Below, piece after piece: positions 35,180-48,089 of a stretch of 64,000 nucleotides of DNA. A program made the translations under genes and the position numbers. Source of the DNA: Mikania micrantha (lineage: Eukaryota > Streptophyta > Magnoliopsida > Asterales > Asteraceae); NCBI GenBank assembly GCA_009363875.1, contig CM018692.1, forward strand, positions 94,950,137 through 95,014,136. The letters run 5' to 3'. Each line of letters begins with the position of its first letter. The stretch's first letter is position 1. The notes under the pieces were generated by a model, which was not told where the DNA came from, did no database searches, and was given only the letters and a program-made list of their open reading frames with translations.

Positions 35180-35405
35180 CCCACAAGTATGAGCCATTCG
35201 TATGAATTGCCCACAAGAATGAGTCTTTCTTATAAATGGCCATAAGAATGAGTCTTTCATATGAATGGCCATAAGAATGAGCCATTCGTACAAATGGCCC
35301 ACAAGAATGAGTCATTCGTATTAATGGCTATAAGAATGAGTCATTCGTATGAATGGCCAGAATAATGAGTCATTCTTTTGAATGCCCACAAGAATGAGTC
35401 ATTCC
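35180..35405. repeat. ~29-bp tandem repeat with GAATGAGTCATTC palindrome
   Basis: About eight units of AATGAGTCATTCGTATGAAT plus GGCCATAAG are present. Four contain the full 13-bp palindrome GAATGAGTCATTC, whose centre TGAGTCA is a bZIP/GCN4-type site. ORFs over it are repeat translations. Confidence 0.9.
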
Positions 35406-35689
35406 CATTTAAATTACACGAACTCAGTTAACAATTCAGATTTGAAAAGAGCAATCAGAAAAGGAATCATTATTGTCAAATCTTAATTGTAGGATTCAAA
35501 TAAAGTTTCGTTTCCTACATGTGCTTACCGAAGAACTAGGCAAACCGCTTAGTCATGTGAGTTCTCAAAACCCCCTTTTTACTCTTTTTGTTTTAAACCT
35601 GGGGTGGAACATGTACAACTTAAACACTCATATTTTTGCATAACACTTGTGAAACTTGGACGTCATTGATGTAATGCCACTAGACTTGC

Positions 35690-36110
35690 ATTGATCAGGC
35701 CCACTATTGATTGAGTTGACTTCGGTCCTCCGCAGTGATTAGGGTAAACTCTGATTGACATAGAACCACTGTCGGTTGAGTTAACTTTGGTCCTCCGCAG
35801 TGATTCTTTACACTGTTTATTGGGTTGACTTCAGTCCTCCGCAATGATTAGGGTAAACTCTAAATGACATAAACCCACTGTTGGTTGAGTTGACTTCGGT
35901 CCTCCTCGGTGATTCTTTACACTGTTGATTGAGTTGATTTCGATCTTCCGCAATGATTAGGATAAACTCTTAATGACATAGAACCACTGTAGATTGAGTT
36001 GGCTTCGGTCCTCCGTATTGATTCCCTATACTATTGATTGAGTTGACTTCGGTCCTCCGCAATAATTCCTAATACTGTTCATTGAGTTGCCTTCGGTCCT
36101 CCGCAGTGAT
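35690..36110. repeat. ~55-bp tandem array, eight units
   Basis: The recurring landmark is TTGAGTTGACTTCGGTCCTC followed by CGCAGTGATT, seen about eight times with alternating spacers (GGGTAAACTC or TTTACACTG). This indicates a higher-order dimer of about 110 bp. Confidence 0.85.
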
Positions 36111-36543
36111 TATATGTTAAACTCATTATTGTTGTGATTGCTTTAATTGATTGAACTTACCTGGAAGCTTTGTTGATTTGCTTGTTAGTGTATTTACAGG
36201 ATATGTTCATCTTTACAAGTTCACATGTGTTTATTTAAATTTTGATAACTATTTTGGGAGTGTTAAAACTTCTGATTACTCACTAACTACTTTTGTAGTT
36301 GACATTCGATTTTTACATGTTTCAGGGAATGAAGAGAAGTAGGGAGGATACCTCTACACTTTTGGATATCAACTGATGATTAGGATTAAGATAACTTAGC
36401 TACATCTTTTGTGTAATTGATGAAATTGATTCATGACAAACATGATTTATGTGTAAATAACTTTAGTTACCCATGTGTAAACAATCTGCACATTCCTCGT
36501 GGCATCCCGATGATTCCGTCGCCGGTCGAGGTGTTACATCCAA

Positions 36544-37866
36544 AAAGGGAGACGGGTTGGAAAGGAAAGGTAAATGAAGGAATTACAATTTCAGTCCTCC
36601 GAGATTTTGAATTCTGAATTTTCAGCTTCTTAATTCAAGTTTGATTTATTACCAAATTAGTCCTCCTCATAGTTTTAAAAGTTTAAAATCTTTTTATGTT
36701 AAAAACTTAATATTATCAATACAAAATGATTTCCATTAACTTAAAGTATTATTTTTATTAATATAACTATTATCCCATAATATATGAACATGTATAAATA
36801 TTAGTATTCATAGTCTTTCTATTTAAAGTTTTGCATCTAGCTTTATTATCTTATAAAAATAATTTTAAAATCTCCTAATTTAGGATTAGTATTAACATTA
36901 TAATTATTACATATTTTAGATTATAACCAATATATTTTTGTATATATTTCATTAATTATAATCTTTTTATTTTGGGTATTTAAGGTTTGACTTAAACTGT
37001 ATGTATTTATATACACACTTTTATAAAGTCTATATCATGCATGTGTATTTATATTCAATTAAATATTTCAAAACAGTACTCTAACTTTATTTTACTAGAA
37101 TTTGAATACCATTATAATGTTTGAATTTGAAACAAAACTGTCAGGATTATAACTCTTGCCTATAATTTTTTGTCCATATACTCAACAAATGGTGTATGAG
37201 AAGGTGTATCTTCCTATTTTATGCATGGGTTGGATAGTTTCTGACATTTTGATGGATCCACAAAAGCATCATCAACAACAAAAACGACAATAACAACATA
37301 ACTTTGAATGGACTTTTGAAATTCATTACCTACAATTACATATCACTTATACATCCATTACATTTCATACGTAATTACATATCAATTACGTACTGTAGCA
37401 CAATCAAACTAAAAAACATTATAGGCATGAATTACATGTTGACAATTACGTACCAAAATAAAAAAAAAAAAAAAACATTACAATTGTTAACAATTACACA
37501 AGTATTCAGAATTAATTTCAAAAACAATAAGCAACATTTCTTAAGCATATGACAAAAATTTAATTTTTTTAACAAAAAATTGTATACAATTTCGATAAAA
37601 CTCATAAAAATGTAACAAAGTTCATTAACCATGAACCAATACAAATAACGGACTAGTGAAAAAATTTACTCACCTCCATTCTTCTTCAATGCGCGCCTAT
37701 TATAATTTGATTTTAACCGCAACTCGCTTCTAACTTTGTTAGAATCTGTGGTTACGCCAACTGAAATTTTTTTACCGTTTCGGCGTCTTATAGTAGTTAG
37801 TAGAAACATATAAAATAAGTGACTTTTTATGAAATGTAAAATTGAAATACAATAATGCTTACATTT
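36544..37866. other. AT-rich intergenic sequence, no gene seen
   Basis: This lies between two solo LTRs. It contains an A-run at 37459-37476 and a small ATTACATATCA-like duplication near 37330-37390. Short ORFs here have no recognisable domain. Confidence 0.5.
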
Positions 37867-37871
37867 ATTAC

Positions 37872-40133
37872 TATGGGGCCCCGATCCCAGGTGCCTCATA
37901 GAGGTTGGCTTTCATCTTAACACATAGCTCTTAAACCAAAAACTTTCTTAAACATGCAGCGGAATTTAAAACATCGTCAAATACAAAATATACTGAAATA
38001 ACTTGTATCCAAGCATTTATGATTGCCAACACCATTGGATTCTCTATCTTGACGCCCGAGCTCCATGCTTCCTCTTAACTTAGCTTTAACCTGACATACA
38101 TGCTAAAATGTCAGCTTACGCTGGTGAGTTCTAGTTTTCATAATCTTTTTAAACGTTTTAGTAAGTTAAAACATACTTAACATAAAACATCATTACATAT
38201 ACATAAACCATAACACGTAAATATCGTAATCATCATCATCATACTACCACTGCTACTACGCGTAACAGGGGGCTTATGCCGGCACAAGGCTCCATAACCT
38301 TTGATCTGGTTCGCCGAAGCGTTCTGCAGATCCATACTTACCCAATAACAAGTACTGGAGCAACATCATGCTTACCCCATACGAATATGAGAGCAACATC
38401 ATACTTACCCCATACTAAGTATGGTAGCAACATCATACTTACCCCGTAACAAATACGGGAGCAACCATACTTACCCCATAACGAGTATGGGAGCAACATC
38501 ATACTTACCCCACGGAGTGTGGGAGCAACAGTCATGCATCATAAAGGTACCTACCCCATAGAAATATGGGAGCAACATTCATCCATTCATCATGATATGA
38601 TATACTAGCATCATACTAACATTCATCATACATACTTACCCCCACACAAGGGTGGGAGCAACACTCATACATCATAACGTCGTGTCCTTATCCTAGTCAC
38701 ATCGGATTTCTCATAACAAGTTATGCTAGTATCATTTTATCATATCATCGTAACATCCTAGCATCATATACATGTCATATAGGCATCATATCATTGTGTC
38801 ATAACATCAGGGCATCACACACAATTCATGCTAGTATCAATTCATTATATCATACATCATAGACTCATACATATGTCCTACTAGCATTCATAATTTCATG
38901 CATTATGACCTCATCAACATGTCATGCTAGCATTCATCATATCATACATCATACTTCCATCCTAACAGCCTAGGATATCATCATAGCATGACATTTATCA
39001 CTATCATCATAGCATGTTATCATAAAGTCCATAATCATAACTCCCTATCATGTATTCATCATACTTAGCATACCTTCATGCATAAATCATCATAACTCAA
39101 TAACATGGATACATAGTCACATAGTCATCTTAATCATATTAACAGCATGTATGTTAGTCCAAAACATAATTGCACGTATAGTGTTGAAATAGAGCATCTA
39201 GAACTCACCTAATAGTAGCTCCTTGTATTCTTGACCGAACTCCTTAGCCAAGACTTAAAAACCTACATCATTACATTGTCTCATTACATTCCATTCTTAG
39301 ACTTAAGATTTATTCCAAATCCCCATAGCTACTAGTTCCCCCTTATGAGTCCACGTTCTCGAAACATGGTTAGTATTCGAAACACTTGTAGTTCACGAAG
39401 TACTCATGTACACGAACTCCTGGAGTTCACGAATTACCTAAGTACTCAAAATCCATGGCCTACCCGAACTTCTATATACACGAAATCCATGTACTCGAAA
39501 TAACATACTAGAAATCACATCCTCGAAATTTCATACTCGAAGACAATTCGGGTACTCATCTCGTGTACATCTTCGGGTACTCATGTGATCATCATAAAGC
39601 ATCTCAAAAATCTATCTAAGGCTTTGGGGAGCTAGTTCTAGGTTCCTTATGGCATTACCAACGCACTAGAACCGCTAAGTCTCGAACTTTATGCATAAAG
39701 GTGCGAGCTTTATGCATGAGTTCACTTTTGTATAAAAATCCTAACTTTTACGCATAAATCACTTAGTTATCGTTAGATGATCCCACTGGTAGCTTCTCGT
39801 GTGTTCCTCCTTCTCCTTGAGCGATTTATAGCCGATTCTTGAGATTCTTGAACTCAAATTCGATTACTTGAGAGAAACTGTGTTTCCAACCAAAGGTGTG
39901 CACGTTTCTCAAGGCACTCATATATATAGGCAAGGTTCAAGAACTGAGTACTCAAAATTTGGCTAAATTTCAAGTACTGATTTTCGAGAACTAGGGTATT
40001 CGAAATCTATTTCGAGTACAGAATTTCGTAAACCTTACTTAGTTTATTTTTCGTCTATTTTCCTACAAGTTAATTATCCGTTACCCATCCGTAAGTTCAA
40101 ATAACTTGTATTAGAAAATTTTTTGGTGTTACA
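37872..40133 (-). mobile_element. Solo LTR of the element A family, 2,262 bp
   Basis: It is clearly homologous to the A LTRs (GGCCCCGATC...CAGAGG/ATAGAGGTTGG, CATGCAGCGGAA, GGCTTATGCCGGCACAAGGC, GTACACGAA motifs at 39360-39560), but much diverged. ATTAC is duplicated at 37867-37871 and 40134-40138. It starts TATGGGG where TGTGAGG is expected, and ends GGTGTTACA. The 29-bp array of element A is replaced here by another unit (38333-38670). Confidence 0.9.
38333..38670. repeat. ~30-bp imperfect tandem repeat in solo LTR
   Basis: The unit CATACTTACCCCATAACGAG then TATGGGAGCAACAT recurs about eight times. CCCCATA...TATGGG is an inverted repeat within each unit. It occupies the same place as the 29-bp array in element A LTRs. 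Confidence 0.85.
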
Positions 40134-40138
40134 ATTAC

Positions 40139-41639
40139 TAATGTTCTTCATTTTCACCATTGTATGGTTGATTTTTTTTTTGTTTCACACAGTTTGAAAG
40201 AGATTCAAATTCGAAGCAGATTGTGTTAATTACATGAAAATTGTTAAAATTGCTTGTTTTTAGGAATATGTTTAAATGACGAAAAAAATTAAGTTTATGC
40301 CCTTTTTATTAAATTCTCACTCTTAAAAACATTTAATAAAAAAGTTTATTTAATTACCAAAATGCCAACGTGTTAATCCAGGCCATTAAAACTCACAGAT
40401 CGAACGGTCAAGATTCCTTCGTATGCTTCGTATGTTTTAAGCTCCTTATATTTTAACCGCCCCCTACACACACATGTTAACATAGCAAGATGAACAGGAG
40501 AACAAAAATGAAAGAAAGTGAAGTGAATACTTTAGCAACTTTTTTATTTATAAGAAATTATTTTTTTTGAACATCTAAAGAGGGCTCAGTGGCACGCCTC
40601 TTCATAGTTCAAATGGATTCTTGGACCCGACAAATCACGCGCTGCGACCACAGTCCGCTACCAACTCTCCAGTAGCTAAAGACTAAGTGTTGGCGAGCGC
40701 AGAATCTCATCATCATCGTCATCGTCCTCGCCGTCATCCTCGTCGTCACCACCAGCACCACCACCACTATTCTTATTACGAGTACTACTACTACTATTAA
40801 AAGGTAGGAACATATACAAATAGATTTTTTTGTAAAAAGTGTAGGAACCAATTAAGTGTTAACACAACTCTTTAGCTGATAAATGAGGGGTTATTAGTAT
40901 TTTGGTAGCTAAAATAGTTGATAAAAACTACTAAAATCATGCAAATTTAATTCCAAAGTTTTATTTATTGATTTGTTGATTTATTTCGTTTCCATAATTA
41001 TGCAAAATGTTTTTACGTGTGATTATGTTTTTTTTTGAATTATAATTATCACATAATAACACATTATTTTTTATAATTATCGGTAATAACACATATTACA
41101 ACAAGGCAAAGCAAGCCAAAAAATTGGTACCAGGTATATGATTATGTATATCTGCTAACATATACAAACAACACATACTCGCACATAGCAAAACATATAT
41201 AAATTTTATGACAAATATATTATTATATATATGTGTAATATATGCTAATATGTATTAATAACATATATCAGCACATGGTAAAACATACAACCAACTTACT
41301 CCTGCACATTCATAACATCTATTAATAGCACAGACTAGCACATAGCAAAAAAGTAACCGATTCGTTCCTTAAAAATAGTAACTGACAATGTCTAATTTAA
41401 ATGAGCATGATATTAGCAAATTAGGTTAATGAAAATTCCTTTTATGCCTTTATTTCCATTTTAAACAACAAATTAATTACAATCTTACCACTGGTTCTTT
41501 TATGACCAGTGATGATAATACATTAAAGGTCCAGATCATTTCTCATTGTTTTTACTAAACAATCATTTTGTATAATAACCTTACTATTACTATTAATACT
41601 AATGAGCATCATTATCATTATCATTATCATCATTATTAG
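40139..41639. other. AT-rich intergenic sequence with a TCATCG-type microsatellite
   Basis: There is no supported gene. At 40700-40800 a run of CATCGTC/CGTCATC/CACCAC triplets gives spurious ORFs on both strands. Several TATATAT runs occur near 41220. Confidence 0.5.
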
Positions 41640-41939
41640 ACCATGTGTACTCGTCGGAGAGTAGGGCGTGAGAGGGGCCGGCCACGCCCTGGTGACGCCC
41701 TCCCCCCACTACACCCAGGCGTGAAGGAGGCGTGAGGGTTGGAAACATGAGCCTCCTCACACTGACCAACGTTTGAAAAAAATTATTTTTTACCCCCCAA
41801 CGGCTCTTTTGGCCGTTTGAACAAAAAAATTACCTATTTAAACTCATTCAACCCATAAAAAAAATACTTACATTCTCTCAAATATTTCTAACTTTATAAA
41901 AATTTATATTCTTATTTCTTCATAAAACTTCTACACACT
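41640..41939 (+). other. Probable 5' region of a PIF/Harbinger-like element
   Basis: The sequence has GGGCGTGAG, CCACGCCCTGGTGACGCCC and GGCGTGAAGGAGGCGTGAGG, then an AT-rich leader into the ORF1 relic. GC-rich inverted repeats just upstream of this kind of ORF suggest a terminal inverted repeat. Both boundaries and the expected 3-bp duplication remain unproven. Confidence 0.35.
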
Positions 41940-42536
41940 ATGGACCCAAACAACCCGTTTTTTAACCCATCCAAGATCATAAGCTGAACCTCAACCAGCT
42001 ACATCGCGGCGCAGACACAGACGAAAGGAAGTGCCTATAAAACATCAAAACCGACCATTACTCGATGGTCAGAAGTTGAGGAGGTGGCAGTAGCTCATGC
42101 CTACATTGATGTTTCTGAAGATCCGTTCGTTGGTAATAACCAAACGAGTACGAAGTTTTGGAAATGTTTTAGAGCCCAATTTTTTCAGCAATGGGTCGTG
42201 GCTCCTACCGGACGAACGACATGATTTCTATAAAATGGCGCGACTTACAACGTAAAGTCGCGAAATTTAAAGAAGTATGGATTCAACACCACAACAACCG
42301 AAAAGTGGTGAAAATGATGAAACGGTCATCAACGATGCGTTCATGACCTATGCTAGAGAAAACGGATCATTTTTTCATATCGCGGAGTGGCAGGTTATGA
42401 GAAAATCAATAAAATGGCATCCCATCCCGAAGTTACAAACTTCGAAACGGAAGAAGACGTCATCATCCGGAAAATACACGACCACTCAGTCGGACTCCAC
42501 CGGTTGATGTTTCCTTAACTTCAGTGAGTCGGATGA
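41940..42536 (+). pseudogene. PIF/Harbinger ORF1-like Myb/SANT (trihelix) protein, broken and truncated
   Basis: The reading starts at ATG 41940 (MDPNNPFFNPSKI). The DNA-binding region has R-W-S-E-V-E-E-V-A, A-H-A-Y, D-V-S-E-D-P-F-V-G-N-N-Q and F-W-K-C-F, then RTNDMISIKWRDLQRKVAKF and a C-terminal block WHPIPKL...KRKKTSSSGKYTTT. This order is typical of the Myb-like helper protein of PIF/Harbinger transposons, which binds the transposon ends and assists the transposase. Breaks are TGA at 41985, a one-base frame change near 42190 and a stop at about 42505. The C-terminus is cut off at an LTR start (42537). The transposase gene is not in the window. Confidence 0.75.
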
Positions 42537-44131
42537 TGTCACACCCCCACCTCTCGTCACCTGAGATCATGTCACTCGTCATTCTGAGAAGGTTGCGGAA
42601 GCATAGTGGTGATGTCTCAGAGATGAGGTGTAACTTACTTGATCCGGTATTACAACACACATATTAACTTAAAATAAATACATTACAAGAATCGTCGTTA
42701 CAACCAACATTACAGTTTACAACCAAGTTTATTACACACACTAACTTATTTAATTACAAGTGTTTGAAGTGCAGCCTAACCGTGGGTCCTGCAAAAATGT
42801 TTGAGTTTGAAAGATCAGCACAAAGCCGGTAAGTCCGTAAAGTTCATGCTAAACCATATGATATGACATGATATACAAATTCTCAAGATATTCAGTTACA
42901 GATAACCATGGGACCCGTATCTAGTTCCTTTCGGACAATTCTGCATTATATGAAGATACTGCCCATCGGTAAATATCTTAATGCCTCATTATCTTAATGT
43001 CTATCACTAACATTAAGAAAGTGTTTCAAAAACAGGTAACAAACATTCACACCAGGGGAGATGCAAACCTCCCAGTGAATGGGTTATCAGCCGATAATAC
43101 TATCATTGATACATGTTCGGCCACACATGGGTTCACTAGATACAGTTTCGAGCAATGAGGACTTTTGATACTTTGATTAAGATACTAACGGCAAAATCCC
43201 ATGAAATCACACAAGAGTCACATGAAATCACAAAGATAACAGTGATACATATCATATGTTTAGAAATGGATTTACAGAGGTACCCCGATGTTTATAAAAC
43301 ATTAAAGATAAAAGGGTTGTATGAAACTCACATGAAGTCAGAAGAGTGGTGAAATCACACACAGAATAGTAATGGTGGCTAAATTCTGCATTAGTTTATG
43401 TTTAATGAGTTATTTATGTTTTAACTTACTGATTAAATCTTTCTGAACGTTCAATATCAGAGACATTGCCTTGAAAGTCATCAAACCGATATTAGGTTTT
43501 TAATTAATTATTTTAGTGTTATATCATACAATGTATGATAATGTAGGAACCTATACTCATTCAGGATCCTAATATAAGGTTGATGACCCGTTTGGTTAAT
43601 CAGAATTATCTCAGATAATCCAAATAGTTGATGTTGTTGATTATGGTGCTGAAACAGTTTCTAGATAAATTTATGGCTTAGGAACGATCAGTCCTTGTTA
43701 TTGATTACCAAAATATCATGAAACATCATAATGTGACATTGTAATTGGTTTAATAACCATGTTTAACATACTAATCTGACTGTTATCATAAACATCAGAT
43801 AATCATTCCAATGAGTATGTTAATGATTGTGATTAGTTTGAAACACTTGGATTTAACCTTGCATTTCAAAGATTAATCAAACTAATCACCTACATTGTCA
43901 CAATCAAATGGTTTAAACCATTATAACCATTGTTATGATTTCATGAAAACCGGGCATTACAACGGATCAAAACAAGGATTTACCAGTTAAAACATCAAGT
44001 TCTTCATTTCTAATCAATCCTAGCCATCATCTAGACAGTAATCAACAACCGTAACTATACAATTACGTTCAAAAACAAGATCAAATCAACCATTATCAAA
44101 CTAGAAGGTTAAAACGAACTGTTACCTAATC
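42537..44131 (-). mobile_element. Partial long gypsy-type LTR (E)
   Basis: It begins TGTCACACCCCCACC and has the usual LTR-like course, with CAGCCTAACCGTGGGTCCTG near 42770-42800 and GTAAGTCC near 42827. It is cut at 44131 by element D, whose right end lies outside the window. There is no primer site to its left, so this is the 3' LTR or a solo LTR of a minus-strand element. Confidence 0.55.
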
Positions 44132-46901
44132 TGTCACACCCCGAGCCGGCGAGCTGGATCGACTTTCCCGTCGGGCGAAAAGCTCTCGGTGCGCGATATC
44201 GTTTGATATCGAAATGATCAGATTGTTTACATAGCACATGGTACATAAATGAGAAATGCTAACATGACAATGAAATAAAATTACAAAGTTAAATTACATT
44301 GTTTCCTCATAATTTAACTAAGTAAATCTAATCAAAAGAATCAATGAGTTTCTATCTTGTAACTGTACAAGATATACAAAAGATGATTCATTGTTTTGTC
44401 ACCCAAAAGTATGCAACACAAAATAAAGCTAGGTCTTCTAATAGTCCACTAGCTTAGTTCTTGAATATAGGCAACTACACCTGTTCGTCACCTAAGAAAA
44501 CATGCATTTAAACAAAGTCAACACTAGGTTGGTGAGTTCATAAGTTTGATATTTGAAAGCCTTGAAATGTTCACATACACAATCACAATGTCATACTTGT
44601 TGTTTGTAAGTTGTTTGATTCACCCGTTCACATAATGGCATTTCCATAGTTATATTTACAAGTGATATCTCATCCTATTAGCTATGCTTATATATAGGGC
44701 ATATGTAGGGGAACAAGCCCCAGCCAACATCCCACCACATATCTAATATAACTTAATACCACTTGCAATACAACTATGGATCCCCATTTTCATTTCACCC
44801 GTCCCTTTGTATTCATCACCCATTGAATCATATGTAGAATAATATAATAAGAGGGGTTTAGTTATCAAACCGAAGTATTGATAAACCCTTTGTGTATTAA
44901 GGAGACTATATTAATTTAATCTGATCCTTGTCATTATTCTATTTCTTGTGGGATTAACTATTAATCACTTTTAAATAATAAGAGTGATAGTTAACCAATT
45001 GATATTTGTTCTCATCTTGAAGTGCATAGATCCTAAAAGGAATCCATTGTAATCCTCACGAAATCATATTACAATGCATCCAATTTACCTCTATCACTTT
45101 GTATTACCATAGACCTCATCGAACTGTTACTAGCAATATGACATGAGAGAAAATAAATTCCTCAGTTTACTAGTCAACAAGAAGCGATGGATTAATTACA
45201 ATATCACTGTCAAATGATATCACCATGTGTCGTTTACAAAACCTGACTGATCGTCGCCCTGTTACCGGTCATACGTTACCGGCCAATTGATGTTACGACT
45301 AACATACCGACCTCACTCGTCAGAGGTTTGTCAAACCTATGGTACCACTATGCTATCGTCGGTTTAGTTCCCACTAAATTAACTGGTAAACGATTCTGAG
45401 AAGGGACTTACAATGAAACTTGAATATATGGCACATGATTGACATGATATAATACAGACAGTTCAATAGCAATCAATTGTATTGTGTTCATCAATGTTGT
45501 TTGTTCACAATGTTGTGTGTTCTCATTGTTGCTAATAAAGTTATATAAGATCTTGTCTTATTAAACAATATTAGTTGTTGTGTGAATGATGTTGTTATCA
45601 TGAAGGTACATTATCATGTTTATCATTCTAGTTGTTCCATATAGTCACCATGTTGCCACTACAGTGTTGTAGGAACCATTATTACAACACTTAGTTGACT
45701 CAGGTGGTGGATACTGTTTGTTGTTGTTCTTGTCATCTTGTTCACCTATGATAATTCTCTTATTTCTCTTGTAAGAATAATTATGTGTCATAAGATAAAA
45801 TCTTACAACTACATTATTCTATTGTGTTGATGAATTATGAAGTTATATTATCATGTTCATCATAGTTGTTTCTGTCATATCATGATCATACAAGCATGCA
45901 TACAATGATAAACGATAATAAGTCAAGCAATATTATCTAAATCAAAGCATAAGGAATGTGTTAAACATAAAACTTTTAGGTAAATAAAAGTTAAGCATGT
46001 TTCTCAGCCCCGATAGTTTAAAAATCAGTTAAGATTAGAAGGGGCATATGAACTCACCTTGCTGTTGAAGTGGTTGACTTAGCTTAAACAAGAAATGCAC
46101 GCGCTCTTTGTTGTACTTGAGTTTGTTTTCACGATCCTGTAATGATTTCACGTTGTGTGTAACTTATAAGTATAAATCTTTGGGTATGTGTTTGCGTGTG
46201 TTTGTGTTAGCCCTAGGGTTGGCTAACACTCGCGAGTCTCGGACTTGGTCTTCATTCGGCTCCGTCCAATTGTTAAGGATTTTGATAACACTTACTTACT
46301 AAGTTTAGGTTAACACACTTTGTTATTGACTTTATGTCCCACCCGAGTTATTGTCGTGACAAGAAGGGTTCTAAGTGTAAAACTTAGGTTTTAGATTAAA
46401 TGCCAATTATCCTTAGTATCATGTAATATAACTTTGGATCATAATTAATAAATAACCATGAAATTGTCTTTGTATGAATGCATAAATCCACAATTTATGC
46501 CACCTTTGTAGTAAAATGTTACCAATTTCCATGCATGTTTTCCCCATGAAATTTGATTTAACCATATCCTTTTATCTTTTTTAATGTAGGCCGTTTCAAT
46601 TTCTATTGGGCCGAGAATTTCGTGGGCCGAATGATTCATTGTTGGGCCAAGATAGTTTCCATCACTCTTGGGCCAACATTTATTTTGGGCCGAAACAACT
46701 CATGGACCAAATGACATGCCCAATGGACCGGTTGGAATTTCTTGAATCAAATGAGGATATGGAATAATAACTAGACCGAATGAAACAAGTTAGGCCCAAG
46801 AGTGTTGCAACCAAGTTGGCATAGGGTCAGCGAACCTCTTAGTAGCCCCCCCCATAGGTTCGGCCAAACCTTTTGGTTCGCCATAGGGTTCGTGACCTAA
46901 G
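44132..46901 (-). mobile_element. Element D 3' LTR, left part
   Basis: It starts TGTCACACCCCGAGCCGG. It continues after element C at 60463, giving an LTR of about 4.3 kb. It holds TGGGCC motifs (46590-46800) and the first GGTTCG motifs (46855-46895). The break at 46901 carries C's target duplication CTAAG. No coding sequence. Confidence 0.8.
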
Positions 46902-47864
46902 TGTCACACCCCCAATTTTCAACTAACGGAATCATACCGTTTGGGAACGTGACAAATCGGGATCTCAGTTCATTAGACATAACGAAGACCTCTATATGAA
47001 TTTCAAAACATACTTTGGTCTTAAAAACATAGCATCAGAGTTTTTAAAATTTGCGGAAGCGTTTTAAAACCAGTAACAGTTCTAATATGTAAATTACAAA
47101 ACAAAATCCTCAAATGTGTAATTTAAATAATAAATGTAAAACATGCATGCGACTCTATCTCCTAGTCCATGCCAGCTTTGTTGCGCACCTTAGCGTCCTG
47201 AGAAAACATGTAAATCAAGTCAACACAATGGTTGGTGCATAACACAGGTTTTAAGTATTCACAATGTTCAAAACAACAGTTTGAATATCAAGTTTGCAGA
47301 TAACATAATCACACATGCATAGTCATGATAGCTAGTCATATAAACTATTTACATAAGTGGTCGACACCGAAGCTGACGATTGCCATGCTATAGCATGTTT
47401 TTGCCTTGCCACTATTGCCTAGCACAAACAATAGTAATGTGTGTTTGGTCAGTCAAACACCTGCGTAGATCCCATCTACCAGGTGAGGTTTGTCAAACCT
47501 AATAGATCTATTTCCAACTACCACGCTTTGCGCTACGGCAAACTAAACGGTTCGAAGTGTGTAAGGACTTTTAAATGCTATGTTGTCACATAATGTAAAC
47601 AGCTAACTCATGCAAGTGATATGTATCTAAAAAGAGTTTGTTACACATGTTTTCTCCCCCAAAACAGTTTAAAATAAGAAAGGGGCCGTGTACGCACCTT
47701 TGATAGTTTGCAGAATGATCAAACGTACTTAAACTCGCGTAGAAAATCCTCTACGAAGAATCTGTGATTAAACAATAACCTAAAGTTATTCGGAATGTCG
47801 TTTTGTGCTTGGAATCACATACGTGTCAACACACGTATGTTAGATTTGTTGAGAATGTGTATAC

Positions 47865-47873
47865 GTATATAGG
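47865..47873 (-). promoter_or_regulatory. Candidate TATA box of element C LTR
   Basis: The minus strand reads CCTATATAC in the 3' LTR. The 5' LTR copy (58556-58564) has one change, reading CGTATATAC. A hairpin, CATACGTG-TCAACA-CACGTATG, lies about 25 bp downstream in element orientation and contains two ACGT cores. Confidence 0.45.
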
Positions 47874-48089
47874 CGTGCCTTTGAAATCGTTTAAATAAAA
47901 TCATATTTGATTTTATTTAAATAACCGTAATTATACGCGATTTCGTTTTCGGATTAAAATATGAATTTTATTACTCTAAAACATTCGGGATTTCGTTACG
48001 GTTCCAACGCAACTTGAACGGGTTAAATCGGAGTTAAAATGAAGAAGTTATGATTTAAAACTCAAAATTAATTTTAAACCCCATAAAAA

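Larger units (their letters stand above)
33915..36538 (+). mobile_element. Solo LTR, 2,624 bp, plus orientation
   Basis: It starts TGTAACATC and ends GGTGTTACA. TCCAA is repeated at 33910-33914 and 36539-36543. The internal order matches the long gypsy LTRs read on the plus strand: a pyrimidine-rich leader (34830-34930, CTCTCTCTCT), GTGAGTTCTC...CCCC...GGGGTGGAAC (35570-35610), then a tandem array. There is no internal domain, so it is a solo LTR. It carries two arrays (35180-35405 and 35690-36110). Confidence 0.85.

Noticed and set aside
40609..40851. 80-aa ORF with V/L-rich sequence
   Set aside because: It is generated by a CATCGTC/CCACCA microsatellite. No other support.
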